Source: Ariolimax columbianus (taxonomy: Eukaryota; Mollusca; Gastropoda; Stylommatophora; Arionidae). From it: 64,000 bases of DNA. This document shows, one piece after another, positions 10,493 through 20,945 of this stretch. Within the stretch, counting starts at the first letter, position 1. Each line of letters opens with the position of its first letter. A model generated the notes under the pieces. The model saw only the letters and a program-made list of their open reading frames with translations, was not told the DNA's origin and made no database searches. The translations under genes and the position numbers were made by a program. The stretch spans positions 99,419,641-99,483,640 of the forward strand of contig JAVGWX010000007.1 in NCBI GenBank assembly GCA_036924085.1, read 5' to 3'.

Positions 10493-11626
10493 TATCTGGT
10501 TGATCCTGCCAGTAGTCATATGCTTGTCTCAAATATTAAGCCATGCATGTCTAAGTTCACACTGTCTCACGGTGAAACCGCGAATGGCTATTAAATCAGT
10601 AGCGGTTCCTTAGATGACACGATCCTACTTGGATAACTGTGTCAATTCTAGAGCTAATACATGCTTACCAAGCTCCGACCCTCGCGGAAAGAGCGCTAAT
10701 ATTAGTTCAAAACCAATCGTCGTTTTCCCTAGCGGGGTTGCGGCGTCCCCACTGGTGACTCTGGATAACTTTGTGCTTATCGCATGGCCTCATGTGCCGG
10801 CAACGCATCTTTCAAATGTCTGCCCTATCAAATGTCGATGGTACGTGACATGCCTACCATATTTGTAACAGGTAACGGGGAATCAGGGTTCGATTCCGGA
10901 GAGGGAGCATTAGAAACGGCTACCACATCCAAGGAAGGCAGCAGGCGCCCAACTTACCCACTCCCGGCACGGGGAGGTAGTGACGAAAATTAACAATACG
11001 GGACTCTTTCGAGGCCCCGAAATCGGAATGAGTACACTTTAAACCCTTTAACGAGGATCTATTGGAGGGCAAGTCTGGTGCCAGAACCCGCGGTAATTCC
11101 AGCTCTAATAGCGTATATTAAAGTTGTTGCAGTTAAGGAGCTCGTAGTTGGATCTCAGGCGCAGGCGGGCGATCCTAATCGCACCTGTTCACTGCCCGTT
11201 GTCTCCTGCCCTACCGACTGCCGGCTCTCTCTCGCGGGTGCTCTTCGGTGAGCGTCCCGGGTGGCCGGCTCGTTTACTTTGAAAAAATTAGTGTTCAAAG
11301 CAGGCCTCGGCTACCTGAATAATAGTGCATGGTTCTATTTTGTTGGTTTTCGGAACTGGAGGTAATGATTAACAGAGACAAACGGGGGCATTCGTATTGC
11401 GGCGTTAGAGGTGAAATTCTTGGATCGCCGCAAGACGAGCTACTGCAAAAGCATTTGTCAAGAATTGTCAAAAACGAAAGTCAAAGGCGCGAAGACGATC
11501 AGATACCGTCGTATTTCTGACAATAAACGATGCCGACTAGCGATCCGCAGGATTTGCTTCGATGACTCTGCGGGCAGCTTCCGGGAAACCAAAGTGTTTG
11601 GGTTCCGGGGGAAGTATGGTTGCAAA

Positions 11627-11658
<32 letters not shown>

Positions 11659-11734
11659 TACCAGGAGTGGAGCCTGCGGCTTAATTTGACTCAACACGCC
11701 AACACTGAAATGATTGACAGGCCGAGAGCACTTT
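10493..11734 (+). pseudogene. 18S rRNA pseudogene, 5' two thirds only
   Basis: Begins TATCTGGTTGATCCTGCCAG and follows animal 18S in order: AAGCCATGCATGTCTAAG, GTGAAACCGCGAATGGCT, CAATTCTAGAGCTAATACAT, GGTAACGGGGAATCAGGG, AGGCAGCAGGCGC, TTAAAGTTGTTGCAGTTAA, GAGGTGAAATTCTTGGATC, GTATGGTTGCAAAGCTGAAA and CTTAATTTGACTCAACACG (ends 11698). A short resumed match (GATTGACAG, GAGAGC) runs to about 11734 after a small deletion. The last third of 18S, both ITSs and 5.8S are absent. The universally conserved 530 loop is altered: GCCAGCAGCCGCGG is read here as GCCAGAACCCGCGG. Two bases of an ATTAGAGTGTTC stretch are also lost. It cannot make a functional small-subunit rRNA. Confidence 0.95.
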
Positions 11735-11800
11735 CGTTGGGTCTAACAGGGAACGTGAGCTGCAATTAGACCCTCGAAAATCTGGGGCTAGGCTCTTGGT
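11735..11800 (+). pseudogene. 28S rRNA 3' fragment, first copy (short)
   Basis: After the 18S match the sequence continues CTAACAGGGAACGTGAGCTG, then a TTAGACC motif and CCTCG. This matches the near-3' segment of animal 28S (TAATAGGGAACGTGAGCTGG, then TTTAGACCGTCG). It is the first of three copies of this junction. Confidence 0.75.
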
Positions 11801-11834
11801 GGCTTGATTGTCTCCCATCCAGTGTCCGATAAAA

Positions 11835-11868
<34 letters not shown>

Positions 11869-11925
11869 GTCGGCTTAATTTGACTCAACACGCCAACACT
11901 GTAAAATGACTGACAGGCTAAGAGC
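11801..11925 (+). pseudogene. Second copy of the 18S end segment (GACGGAAGGGCACC region)
   Basis: From about 11833, AAGAATTGACGGAAGGGCAC through CTTAATTTGACTCAACACG (ends 11892) repeats the 11640-11698 segment, followed by the same CCAACACTG and CTGACAGGCTAAGAGC junction sequence seen at 11699-11731. It shows that the 18S/28S junction, not only the 28S part, was duplicated. Confidence 0.85.
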
Positions 11926-12092
11926 ATCTTCGTTGGGTCTAATAAGGAACATGTGCTGGAATTAGACCCACGGAAGACAGGTCAGCTTGCCCTCTTAATG
12001 AAAGAGAGTTGCTACTGTAATCCTACTTAACCCTAGAAGAACCGCAGTTTACAGACACTTGGTCATTGACTGACTAAAGAGCCCTCAATTCA
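11926..12092 (+). pseudogene. 28S rRNA 3' fragment, second copy
   Basis: GGAACATGTGCTGGAATTAG, GAAGACAGGTCAG, then a TAATCCTACTTAACCC stretch and AGAACCGCAG. The order matches 28S around the sarcin-ricin loop, but the invariant AGTACGAGAGGA core is destroyed. It ends near a GACTAAAGAGCC motif, where the third copy begins. Confidence 0.85.
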
Positions 12093-12569
12093 TTCGTTGG
12101 GTCTAATAGTGAACGGGTGCTGGTATTAGACCCTCGGAAGACAGGTCAGTTTTATCATACAAATGACAGTGCGCTGCTACGGCAATCCTGCTCAATCTGA
12201 GAGGAGTCGCAGACATTTGGTCCACGTGCTAGGCTGATAAGCCAATGGCGCGAGGCTACCATGTGAGGGATTACGGCCGAACGCTTCTAAGCCGGAATCC
12301 CGCCCAAAATCTCAGCACCACTGCGATGGGAGGCTACGATATGGTTGGGATCTGGAGCTCGCGTCTAAGCCCGACCCGATCGAGCCGCAAAAAGAGGTAT
12401 ATGCCATCCGCTGATCAAAGCGGGCGGGAAGCTGCTCGATATTCACCCCATACGGCGATGAGGCGTGAAACCACTAGTAGAAGACTTAGTTCTCGGTCGG
12501 GGTGTCGTAAGCAGTAGAGCAGCCACCTCACTGCGAACTGTTGAGACTCAACCCTTGATCATGAGATAA
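12093..12569 (+). pseudogene. 28S rRNA 3' end, third and longest copy
   Basis: Continues from GTCTAATAGTGAACGGGTGC through AGACAGGTCAGTTTTA, CAATCCTGCTCAATCTGAG, AAGCCAATGGCGCGAGGCTA, GGAATCCCGCCCAAAA, GGTGTCGTAAGCAGTAGAGC and ACTCAACCCTTGATC, which is the 3' terminus of animal 28S. The sarcin-ricin core reads CAATCTGAGAGGAG instead of AGTACGAGAGGAA, so even this best copy is non-functional. No further rRNA follows. Confidence 0.92.
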
Positions 12570-14852
12570 GTCCGCACACCAGGCGAACAACATCTCAGTG
12601 TCATGGTCAGGCTTGTCCCCTGGCTAAAGGCACTCCTGCCTCGCTCTTTACTTCTGTCTGCTATCAGTCATTACAATGGACGCAAAAAAGATGCAGTCCA
12701 GCGGACATTACACCTCTGCCCTATTGTGACAACCTCCTATGTGGCGGGGAATGCTAGGCGTGCCATCACTGCAGATGAGCCGAGAAAATAAAGGGAGCAA
12801 AGAGATTCCTCACTCACATGCACATGCTACGTTTTTGGCAGGACGTGACGATCCTGGGACACAGACACACTGGACTGCCTCTCTTCTGGGATAGTACAAA
12901 CTAGTACAAAGTCGACCATACCATACCATTGGCACACCCTATTGACACGAGTGGTGAAGACTCGATAGTCCTGCAAGACAACTTCCCTAAGAGAGGCCAC
13001 TCTGATAAAAAACAACTGCTGCCTTGCAGATAGGCTGGGGACAGCCAAAGGCTAAGGAGGGCATACCTACAGAAACGCCTGTTGAAATCGGATGCACTGG
13101 GCTACAGGCTTAACAAGAAACACAGTGCAACGTATATCGCTGTATCCAGCGTTCGAAGAAGAAAAAGAAGAATCTTCTAATTTATATATGAAAGATGTTA
13201 TTTGGTGTTAAATATAGGACAAGCAAAAATAGAGAGGGACGGGAGGTGGTGTTACAGGGTCATCTGTCAGGAAGCATACGGACTAGAGACAGCAGCTTAT
13301 TCTCTGGAGCTAAAATTAGTTGGGACATGGATAGAATGTCTTACTCAGAGGGCACGGTTGAGTTCACCTCATGTCGTCTCCGGTTAGCGAGACCGGCGTG
13401 TCGTGAAGAATGATGAACTAAGAACAGTGGTGGGGACATAGTTCGTCCTTTTTGGTTGCATTATCTAGTCCAAGCACATGTGGAAGAGTTTGACAACAAC
13501 TAACCGGACGTCAGGCTGTCACATTTAGAATGACAGAGTGACAAGTAGTCATAGGAGTCAATATGATTAAAGAGGAGTAACTGAGTAAGATTGACTGCTA
13601 CCCAGTCCACTACGAATTCAAAGAGGGGCCTAGTGACTACCGCCATCTTTGTTAAGGCGGTGCTTAAATGGGCTATACAAGTAGAAGAGAGAGAGAGAGA
13701 GAGAGCTAATCGGGGAGGTTTTCCCACTTTATATCAGGGGCATTGCACTTGATACGAATGGTGAACTCCCTTTATAACAATACGAGAAGGAAATTTGTTC
13801 ACTTCGAGTGACAGAGTTGACTTCGGGACAAGCATATATGTAGTCTTCACAGTTATCATCTCTAGTTATGAGTGAGAGGAAACCGATCGTACGCGCGAGT
13901 CAGTTCGGGAGAAGCATACCAGTAGTTTTCACCGACATCTGTTCTGATGATCTGCTGAGAGTGAGAGAACCGGTTCATATTTGAACGTACTAAAGAGGTG
14001 CAAAGGGGACACCTAAAAGAGCAGTCCCACATATTGACTCGCTGTCTGCTAATGTCAGGTTACATCGAAACGTTATCTGAATCAGAGGAGTCGGCCATAG
14101 CCCCCTGGTCGATATAAAGTTGTAACATGAATCCTCAGAGCAGAGAGCAACCCTACAATAATTGCAAAAAACTATTATCGCACAGCACAGTACCGGTGTT
14201 TCCCAGAGATCGACTATATCACCAGCTGCTAGAGGGTACGCGTGACTACATAGTAGATAGTATTTTATCAGTAGAGAATAATATTTGCATATTTTGTCAT
14301 AGATATTAGGTTAGACTACCGAAATGGGTGTATAGTTCCATAGATTCCATTCAAGCTCATGTTAACATTTTCTGAGACAGAAATATTGAGTTATTAACCA
14401 TGTTGTAAACTATAGATTTGTAATAAATGAATATTTTATTGTATTCTTCACAAACTATTTAAGAGTATTTACTATGTAGAAGTCGAAACGTCATGATTGC
14501 AATGTTTTAGAGTTAACACATAGTCAGAAAGGAATCCTAGCTCTATCACATTAAACTAGTTCTCGTGGCAGGACAGTAAACAAATAAGGCGACTCAATCA
14601 CTTAATGATAAACTGCTCCATGTGATCATGATATAATAGATCTGCCACTGTGGGATTGCAAGAAAGTGGGAGAAAGAACAGGAAGGAGTGAGAGATAGAG
14701 ACAGAGTGAGGGAATGGGAAAGAGCAAAGAAGAGAACAGACAAAGATCGTGCGATTTGAAGTTAGAAAAAAAACATTGTTTAAAAAAAGTATAGAATGCA
14801 TTAAAACGGTCAGAATTATGACACACCATATAGATGTCTAACTGTTTTTTGA
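12570..14852. other. Unassigned region downstream of rDNA relic
   Basis: 12.57-13.19 kb ends in a GAAGAAGAAAAAGAAGAA run, like the tail of the RNase H LINE at 16.6 kb, so it may hold a decayed 3' end of that family. 13.2-14.3 kb has LTR-like traits (a TGTTACAGG start near 13248, a TATAAAG at 14115, an AATAAAT at 14422) but no second copy in the window. A short (GA)n lies at 13687-13705. No convincing gene. Confidence 0.3.
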
Positions 14853-14986
14853 AGTTAATGTGTTTGAGGAACAACAGCCATGTTTGTAACTTGCAAGTTA
14901 ATGTGTTTGAGGAACAAGAGCCATGTTTGTAACCTGCAAGTTAATGTGTTTGAGGAACAAGAGCCATGTTTGTAACCTGCAAGTTA
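14853..14986. repeat. 43-bp minisatellite, 3 copies
   Basis: Units carry AGTTAATGTGTTTGAGGAAC and CATGTTTGTAAC, with a period of 43 from repeated AAGTTA positions. Confidence 0.92.
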
Positions 14987-15034
14987 ACTGTACAATTATG
15001 ACCGAAACGGTTAAAGTATGTTTTTTTCTGGAGT

Positions 15035-15440
15035 ACAGATGTCCCAATAGATGCCCCAATAGATGTCACAATAGATGTCACAATATATGTCACAATAGAT
15101 GTCCCAATAGATGTCCCAATAGATGTCACAATAGATGTCACAATATATGTCCCAATAGATGTCACAATAGATATCACAATGGATGTCACAGTAGATGTCA
15201 CAATAGATGTCACAGTAGATGTCCCAATAGATGTCACAATAGATGTCACAATAGATGCCACAATATATGCCACAATAGATGTCCTAATAGATGCCACAAT
15301 AGATGTCCCGATAGATGTCACAATAGATGTCACAATAGATGCCACAATAGATGTCCCGATAGATGTCATAATATATGCCACAACAGATGTCCTAATAGAT
15401 GCCACAATAGATGTCACAATAGATGTCCAAATAGATATAA
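15035..15440. repeat. 12-bp minisatellite, about 33 units
   Basis: Units are AATAGATGTCAC and relatives (CCC, CCG or TAA variants). Because 12 is divisible by three, frames stay open on both strands, giving Cys/Asn/Arg, Asp/Val/Thr/Ile and Ser/Ile/Val/Thr repeats. None has independent signs of being a gene. Confidence 0.95.
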
Positions 15441-15559
15441 TATTTACTGAAGAGGTCACTGATTCCTTTAATGATGTCACCAAAGTAAGTCATATTGGCA
15501 GAGCGCCAATCTATAGTTCTGATTCAGTACAGGACTCACCAGAGTACCCCAATTTATCC

Positions 15560-15658
15560 TTCTCTTGTGTGTTAGAATGTCTTGTTTCGGTCATGTTCTC
15601 TTGTGTGTTAGAATGTCTTGTTTCGGTCATGTTCTATTGTGTGTTAGAATGTCTTGTT
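15560..15658. repeat. 36-bp minisatellite, about 2.8 copies
   Basis: Units contain TTGTGTGTTAGAATGTCTTG, then TTTCGGTCATGTTCT. Confidence 0.9.
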
Positions 15659-15884
15659 GGCTGTAGCTAACCAGTGTTGCTTAGAGGGTTAGCATGCAAT
15701 GACTAGTAAGTGAAGTATGGCAGGATGGAAGACGACGTACCAGGCGAATGTATATCGTGCATAATCAAGGTCAACTGCATAAAGAAAACAAGCAGTTGCG
15801 AGACTATCCGGTGCAGGAATGCAGTAACCAGGACTTGATAGACTGACCTGTGCAGGGGGGCAGTAACCAGGACTTGATATACTG

Positions 15885-16649
15885 CCCAATGGAAAATTCT
15901 CAAGCAATTTCAGAGCGGAGGCAGCGGCACTGAAGGCTGCAGTAGAAGCAATGCTGACAGGCGAAAGCAATGGAAACCAGATAGTCCTGTTTACAGATGC
16001 CCTGGCAGTGGCTACAGCACTAAAAAACCAGAAAAATACTGAACTTAATGATTTAAGAGCAGGAATCTGTCAACTATGCCAGCAGTCCGCACTAAAAAGA
16101 GTAGTGGTACAGTGGGTCCCATCTCACTGTAACATCTAAGGCAACGAGGAGGCAGACAGACTGGCAAAAGAAGGTGCAAGACTACCACAACCAGATTCTA
16201 GTGTGACCTACGAAGAGTCCAAAAGGTCTATTAGGGCCAGAAAGATGGCCAAATGGGAAACAGAACATACTGGCTACACAAAAAATGATGCATATTACCA
16301 GCTGAACAGAAGAGAGCAGGTCGTGGTCTTCAGACTCCGCACAGGCCACAACAGACTGAGGTACCACCTATTCAATAAACTGAAGATAGGTGGCACTGAC
16401 GAATGCACCTGTGGCACAGGGAAAATGACCGCTGAACATCTGCTGCAAATTTTCCAGACAATACCAGGACCAGAGAAAGCATATGTGGTCATCACCAGTG
16501 GCAACACTAGACAAGCTCTATGGCAGTGTCGACAGCCTCAGGATGACAGCTGCTTTCTTCGAACAAATTCAAGTTGACGTCTGACAGCGTACGAAGAAGA
16601 AGAAGAAGAAGAAGAAGAAGAAGAAGAAGAAGAAGAAGAAGAAGAAAAA
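15885..16649 (+). mobile_element. 5'-truncated LINE-D fragment with RNase H domain
   Basis: The frame from 15885 encodes FRAEAAAL, a VLFTDALAVATAL segment (RNase H active-site strand, FTD), QWVPSHCNI and GNEEADRLAKEGA, which are the signatures of RNase H in Jockey/I-type LINEs. A cysteine- and histidine-bearing tail follows (CTCGTGKMTAEHLL). One in-frame TAA at 16137 replaces a glutamine codon; the rest of the frame is intact to 16577. It ends in (GAA)n. The 9-bp GATATACTG occurs on both sides (15876-15884 and 16650-16658), giving a target duplication, although this motif also belongs to the host repeat. Confidence 0.88.
16593..16649. repeat. (GAA)n tail of LINE-D
   Basis: About 18 GAA triplets at the 3' end of the LINE, directly before the target duplication, so it is the element's own tail and not an independent microsatellite. 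Confidence 0.9.
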
Positions 16650-16918
16650 GATATACTGTCCGGTGCAGGAATGCAGTAACCAGGACTTGATATACTGTCT
16701 GGTGCAGGGATGCAGTAACCTGGACTTGATACACTGTCCGGTGAATGGATGCAGTAACCTGCACATTTGGCACTCAAAAGTATCTGCGTGTCAAAGCAAG
16801 GACCCTGAAACATCCACTTTTACACGGCTCCATTTGCCCTCTCTGACTCGATGGAACACATATTGTTCATGATTTTGTTTAGTATCATAAATAATACATT
16901 GTTTCTAGGACCTTTTCT

Positions 16919-17058
16919 CTGTGCTAGGTAGCTACTCTAGACTCGTTCAACTACTGTGCTAGGTAGCTACTCTAGACTCGTTCAACTACTGTGCTAGGTA
17001 GCTACTCTAGACTCGTTCAACTACTGTGCTAGGTAGCTACTCTAGACTCGTTCAACTA
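16919..17058. repeat. 35-bp minisatellite, 4 identical copies
   Basis: CTGTGCTAGGTAGCTACTCT then AGACTCGTTCAACTA, four times with no visible difference, implying recent expansion. Confidence 0.96.
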
Positions 17059-17113
17059 AATAGAAAGAAGAAGAGTTGTTATAGAAACGATGGTAGAGCT
17101 GATGTCCATATTA

Positions 17114-17157
<44 letters not shown>

Positions 17158-17787
17158 GGGGGGGGAAGAGTCTAAAGACACGTTAGCGCAGCCGTAGCCG
17201 GTCAGATAATATTTCAATCTGATATACAGTCATCTGAGTTAGGAAATATATCTGAGAAGTTTTCACATAAATCAGAACAAAGCGACCGAGATAGATACAG
17301 CTTGTGTATACAGGAAGTTTAGGAGAAGCAGTCATCAAAGTATATTAATTAAGAAACAGACCTGAGTGTAACACGTGAACGAGAAGCGTTGAAGCAGTCC
17401 TAGACGCAATTTTAGTAGTGTATCGAAAACATGTATTATTTGTCGAAAGCAGTTGTAGAAGAAGCAAACATTGAAGTGTCAAGCAGTTATTAATGAATCC
17501 TAGAACAGATCTGAGAGCTGAGTCTGAGAACAGATCTGAAAACTGAGTCCAAGAATAGATGTGAGTGCCAGAGAAGTCCGAGGATGAGACGAAACGCAAC
17601 ACAGCTAATATCTAGAAGATATTAAACGATCCGAGAACATAGCAGCTGATTATAGATAGATTGTGATAGAACAGAGAGATAAAAGTAGACAAGACCCATC
17701 TTAGAAGACTGACAGATATAAAACTTAGTTCATTTAGTAAAAAAAAAAAAATGTTTTTTTAAAAAACGTAACCCAAAGGATTACTGA
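17059..17787. other. Unassigned, with (GA)n at 17117-17152
   Basis: Purine-rich sequence with repeated short AGATCTGAGA-like motifs near 17500-17560 and an A-rich/T-rich inverted patch at 17740-17765. It resembles a degraded LTR or leader, but no partner is present in the window. Confidence 0.3.
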
Positions 17788-17940
17788 TTTAGGGGTGTGA
17801 GGTGTTAGCGGTATCACATTTCTGTCGTAGGAGTGTGGGGTGTTAGCGGTCTCACATTACTGCCGTAGGAGTGTGAGGTGTAGTGATCTCACATTGCTGC
17901 CGTACGGGTGTGAGGTGTTAGCGGTAACACATTTCAAAGG
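17788..17940. repeat. About 42-bp minisatellite, 3.5 copies
   Basis: Units contain GTGTGAGGTGTTAGCGGT, CTCACATT and GCCGTAGGAG, with moderate divergence. Confidence 0.85.
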
Positions 17941-17994
17941 CACGGCTATTTGAGTCATCTCCTCTCCCTCGCCGCCTTTATTTCCTGGAGTGGA

Positions 17995-18125
17995 CCGGTA
18001 CCAATTTAAGGCTGGGTCGACCCGAGAGCCATTGCAATCTGAAAAAAACATATTCGCCTCAACTGCGGAATTAATCCAGGACCACTCACATGCGAAGCCA
18101 GCTCGCTAACCACTGCGCTACGTGG
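17995..18125 (-). mobile_element. tRNA-derived SINE remnant
   Basis: On the minus strand, AGCCACGTAGCGCAGTGGTT gives an A-box-like TAGCGCAGTGG, and about 35 nt further GGATTAATTCCGC resembles a B box (GGTTCGATTCC). It is followed by a non-tRNA body. A pol III-promoted SINE head is the simplest reading; a lone tRNA pseudogene is the alternative. Confidence 0.5.
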
Positions 18126-18229
18126 CTCAATTGGGGGATTACACAAACCCCATGATTTAAATCATTGGATATATAGTACATACCATCTGTGTCCAGTTAC
18201 TACTCACAAGATGATCAGGTTGCAGAGCG

Positions 18230-18375
18230 TAGCTCCATCGGGGACGTTCAGAGAAAACGTGCCTCTCGTCTGACGCTTCCACGCCCGACTCCTCACATGA
18301 GAGCCCCGAGCGCGGTTAGATACCATGACAGGATTGGTCTCTACAGCCATTGGAGAATAGATCTCGCAGCATAAA
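18230..18375 (+). mobile_element. Possible 3' coding end of a LINE-A-type element
   Basis: The frame reads RYHDRIGLYSHWRI, close to the C-terminal HSRIDLYSHIR motif of the LINE-A copy at 32.85 kb, where it forms a cysteine-histidine finger. The cysteines are lost here. Too short to be sure. Confidence 0.35.
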
Positions 18376-18839
18376 ACTGATGCTCTCAGCATCTTCGCTT
18401 GCAATGGACAACTATTTTTATTATTATTATTAATAAAGAACATTTACAAATAAACTGTGAATAATTAATTTTGTTCAGATTTGAACGAAACTATTGAAAG
18501 TTGTGCGAGTATTGACTTGAGTGTTAAATTCAGCATCATGAATAGACAATGATGTTTTTGTGAAACATGGTGTCTTGTATTATTTATTGAGTTCATGATT
18601 TTCTGAGAATCGCTGGTTTGTAAGAGTGAGAGTTTTATGAGTAGAAATTAGATGTAATGGTAGATAGTGCAGTCAATAGATATTATTAGTGCACCAGCCG
18701 ACGCATGGAAGGTGCTGTATAGCTGGGACGGTCGATGGGAACGGTGTAGATATGTTCCGAGATCGACTGGACCGCCAACTAGTCGTAGCGGCGACATTTC
18801 AGTCCAGGTCCAGCACTATGCTACGGTAGGGACAAGACA
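18376..18839. other. Non-coding spacer
   Basis: AT-rich with a short ATT run at 18418-18432. No gene recognised. Confidence 0.4.
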
Positions 18840-19135
18840 GAATAGAGAGAGAGAGAGGAGAGAGAGCGAGAGAGAGAGAGAGAGGAAAAAGAGCGAAGGA
18901 GAGGAAGTGCGAGAATTTGAAGAGAAAGTGAGAGACAATTTAAAAAAGAGAAAAGGAGGTAAAAAGAAAGACAGCAAAGGAAGGAACCATAGAGAGAGAG
19001 AGAGAGAGAAAGAGAGAAAGAGAGAGAGAGAGAGAGGGAGTACAAAAAGATCAACGAGATAGAGAGACAGAGAGAGAGACATAGAGAGAGACAGAGAGAG
19101 AGAGACAGAGAAAAAGACAGAAAGAAAGTTTCAAA
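18840..19135. repeat. Purine-rich (GA)n-type tract
   Basis: Nearly 300 nt of GAGAGA mixed with GAAAG and AGAC interruptions, almost pure purine on the plus strand. Arg/Glu/Lys and Ser/Leu/Phe frames through it are compositional artefacts. Confidence 0.9.
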
Positions 19136-19156
19136 TCTACACCCATCATTGAAATT

Positions 19157-19254
19157 GTTTAGCTTTAATAATTGTTTAGCTTTAATAATTGTTTAGCTTT
19201 AATAATTGTTTAGCTTTAATAATTGTTTACCTTTAATAATTGTTTAGCTTTAAT
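19157..19254. repeat. 17-bp minisatellite, about 6 copies
   Basis: TTGTTTAGCTTTAATAA repeated almost perfectly, with one copy reading TTACC. Confidence 0.93.
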
Positions 19255-19429
19255 GCATGTTTGTGACGTATAGTATATTATTGTGCCTGAAACAAATAGC
19301 AATTGAGATAAAAAGTTAAACACATCACTGATTGATCATAGCCCAAGTTCCCCAACATCACACAACCAGATAATCGAACATAGCACACATATAAAGCACA
19401 CATCACTAATTGATCATACCCTACTTGTC

Positions 19430-20366
19430 TAACTCGTGCAGTCAGTTACTGGTCTTGTCTATCTCACTCGTGCAGTCAGGTACTAGTCTTGTCTACCTCG
19501 TGCAGTCAGGTACTAGTCTTGTCTATCTCGTGCAGTCAGTTACTGGTCTTGTCTATCTCACTCGTGCAGTCAGTTACTGGTCTTGTCTATCTCGTGCAGT
19601 CAGGTACTAGTCTTGTCTACCTCGTGCAGTCAGTTACTGGTCTTGTCTATCTCACTCGTGCAGTCAGTTACTGGTCTTGTCTATCTCGTGCAGTCAGGTA
19701 CTAGTCTTGTCTATCTCGTGCAGTCAGGTACTAGTCTTGTCTACCTCGTGCAGTCAGGTACTAGTCTTGTCTATCTCGTGCAGTCAGTTACTGGTCTTGT
19801 CTATCTCACTCGTGCAGTCAGTTACTGGTCTTGTCTATCTCGTGCAGTCAGGTACTAGTCTTGTCTATCTCGTGCAGTCAGTTACTGGTCTTGTCTATCT
19901 CACTCGTGCAGTCAGTTACTAGTCTTGTCTATCTCGTGCAGTCAGTTACTGGTCTTGTCTATCTCGTGCAGTCAGGTACTAGTCTTGTCTATCTCGTGCA
20001 GTCAGTTACTGGTCTTGTCTCTCTCACTCGTGCAGTCAGGTACTAGTCTTGTCTATCTCGTGCAGTCAGTTACCCTACTTGTCTAACTCGTGCAGTCAGT
20101 TACTGGTCTTGTCTATCTCACTCGTGCAGTCAGGTACTAGTCTTGTCTATCTCGTGCAGTCAGTTACTGGTCTTGTCTATCTCGTGCAGTCAGGTACTAG
20201 TCTTGTCTATCTCGTGCAGTCAGTTACTGGTCTTGTCTATCTCACTCGTGCAGTCAGGTACTAGTCTTGTCTATCTCGTGCAGTCAGTTACTGGTCTTGT
20301 CTATCTCACTCGTGCAGTCAGGTACTAGTCTTGTCTATCTCGTGCAGTCAGTTACTGGTCTTGTCT
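19430..20366. repeat. 30/34-bp two-variant minisatellite, about 30 copies
   Basis: Units alternate between CAGGTACTAGTCTTGTCTA and CAGTTACTGGTCTTGTCTA. Only some boundaries carry an extra CTCA. The linked changes (G with TAG, T with TGG) and the 4-bp insertion form longer recurring blocks, i.e. higher-order structure. Confidence 0.96.
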
Positions 20367-20422
20367 CACAGATTCTCGTCCAGAATGCAGCACACTTTAA
20401 CATTTGCTCTATTGTTTAAAGG

Positions 20423-20449
20423 TCCCCCCCCCCACCCCCCCCCCCCCCA
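20423..20449. repeat. Poly-C tract
   Basis: Twenty-seven positions, nearly all C with one A, followed by AACACACACGCACACC. Confidence 0.95.
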
Positions 20450-20548
20450 ACACACACGCACACCACAAAACATGTACGTCCGCTCAGACAAGTAGGCATA
20501 TTGAGTGATCGTTGAAAAGGCCGGAAGTAGGGTCCCAGTGAAAACTTA

Positions 20549-20686
20549 ATATTACGTCAGAGAAGAACTTAACAAAACAAACAGCTCAAAAACATGATAT
20601 TACGTCAGAGAAGAACTTAACAAAACAAACAGCTCAAAAACATGATATTACGTCAGAGAAGAACTTAACAAAACAAACAGCTCAAA
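20549..20686. repeat. 48-bp minisatellite, 3 copies
   Basis: Units with ATATTACGTCAGAGAAGAAC and AACAAACAGCTCAAA, essentially identical. Each contains a TTACGTCAG motif that resembles a CRE/ATF half-site; significance unknown. Confidence 0.93.
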
Positions 20687-20861
20687 TTATTTCAGGCACT
20701 TCAGGAAACTCGAGCATAGCTCTGGACGCGCATGAAGGTCTGGGCTAATGTGTCACTTCAATGTATGCTAAGTAGTATATGCATCAGTGAAACATACTTT
20801 ACACTGAGATACAACGGGTGAAGAATGTTAACATACATTTGTCCAAGATAAGATACAGTGA

Positions 20862-20945
20862 TATGAGCTGGCCAAGCTTTGGGATGTCGATCTTCTAATC
20901 ACAAGGACATACGTTCAAAACCTCGGTCATAAATGGTTGGTTTTT
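20862..20945 (+). mobile_element. tRNA-like SINE head
   Basis: TGGCCAAGCTTTGGGATGTC as an A-box-like start, then TACGTTCAAAACCTCG about 40 nt later as a B-box-like motif, with a T-rich run after it. It looks like a degraded tRNA-derived SINE head. A chance match is possible. Confidence 0.35.

Larger units (their letters stand above)
15809..16760. repeat. 39-bp minisatellite interrupted by LINE-D
   Basis: Units with TGCAGTAACCAGGACTTGAT occupy 15809-15884 and resume at 16650-16760. The 765 bp between them is the RNase H LINE fragment, so the array predates that insertion. Confidence 0.9.

Noticed and set aside
10376..12517. Short protein frames across 10.4-12.5 kb
   Set aside because: The sequence is rRNA-derived; any frames are incidental.
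12570..13190. R1/R2-type rDNA-specific retrotransposon downstream of 28S
   Set aside because: The R1/R2 target sites in 28S lie upstream of the retained fragment, and no R2-type RT or zinc-finger motif is visible.
13248..14450. A second LTR retrotransposon
   Set aside because: TGTTACAGG, TATAAAG and AATAAAT are suggestive, but there is no paired LTR, target duplication or primer site in the window.
14923..15450. 175-codon Cys/Asn/Arg repeat protein (CHNR motifs)
   Set aside because: It is a 12-bp tandem array open on both strands and in more than one frame. Period divisibility by three explains the lack of stops.
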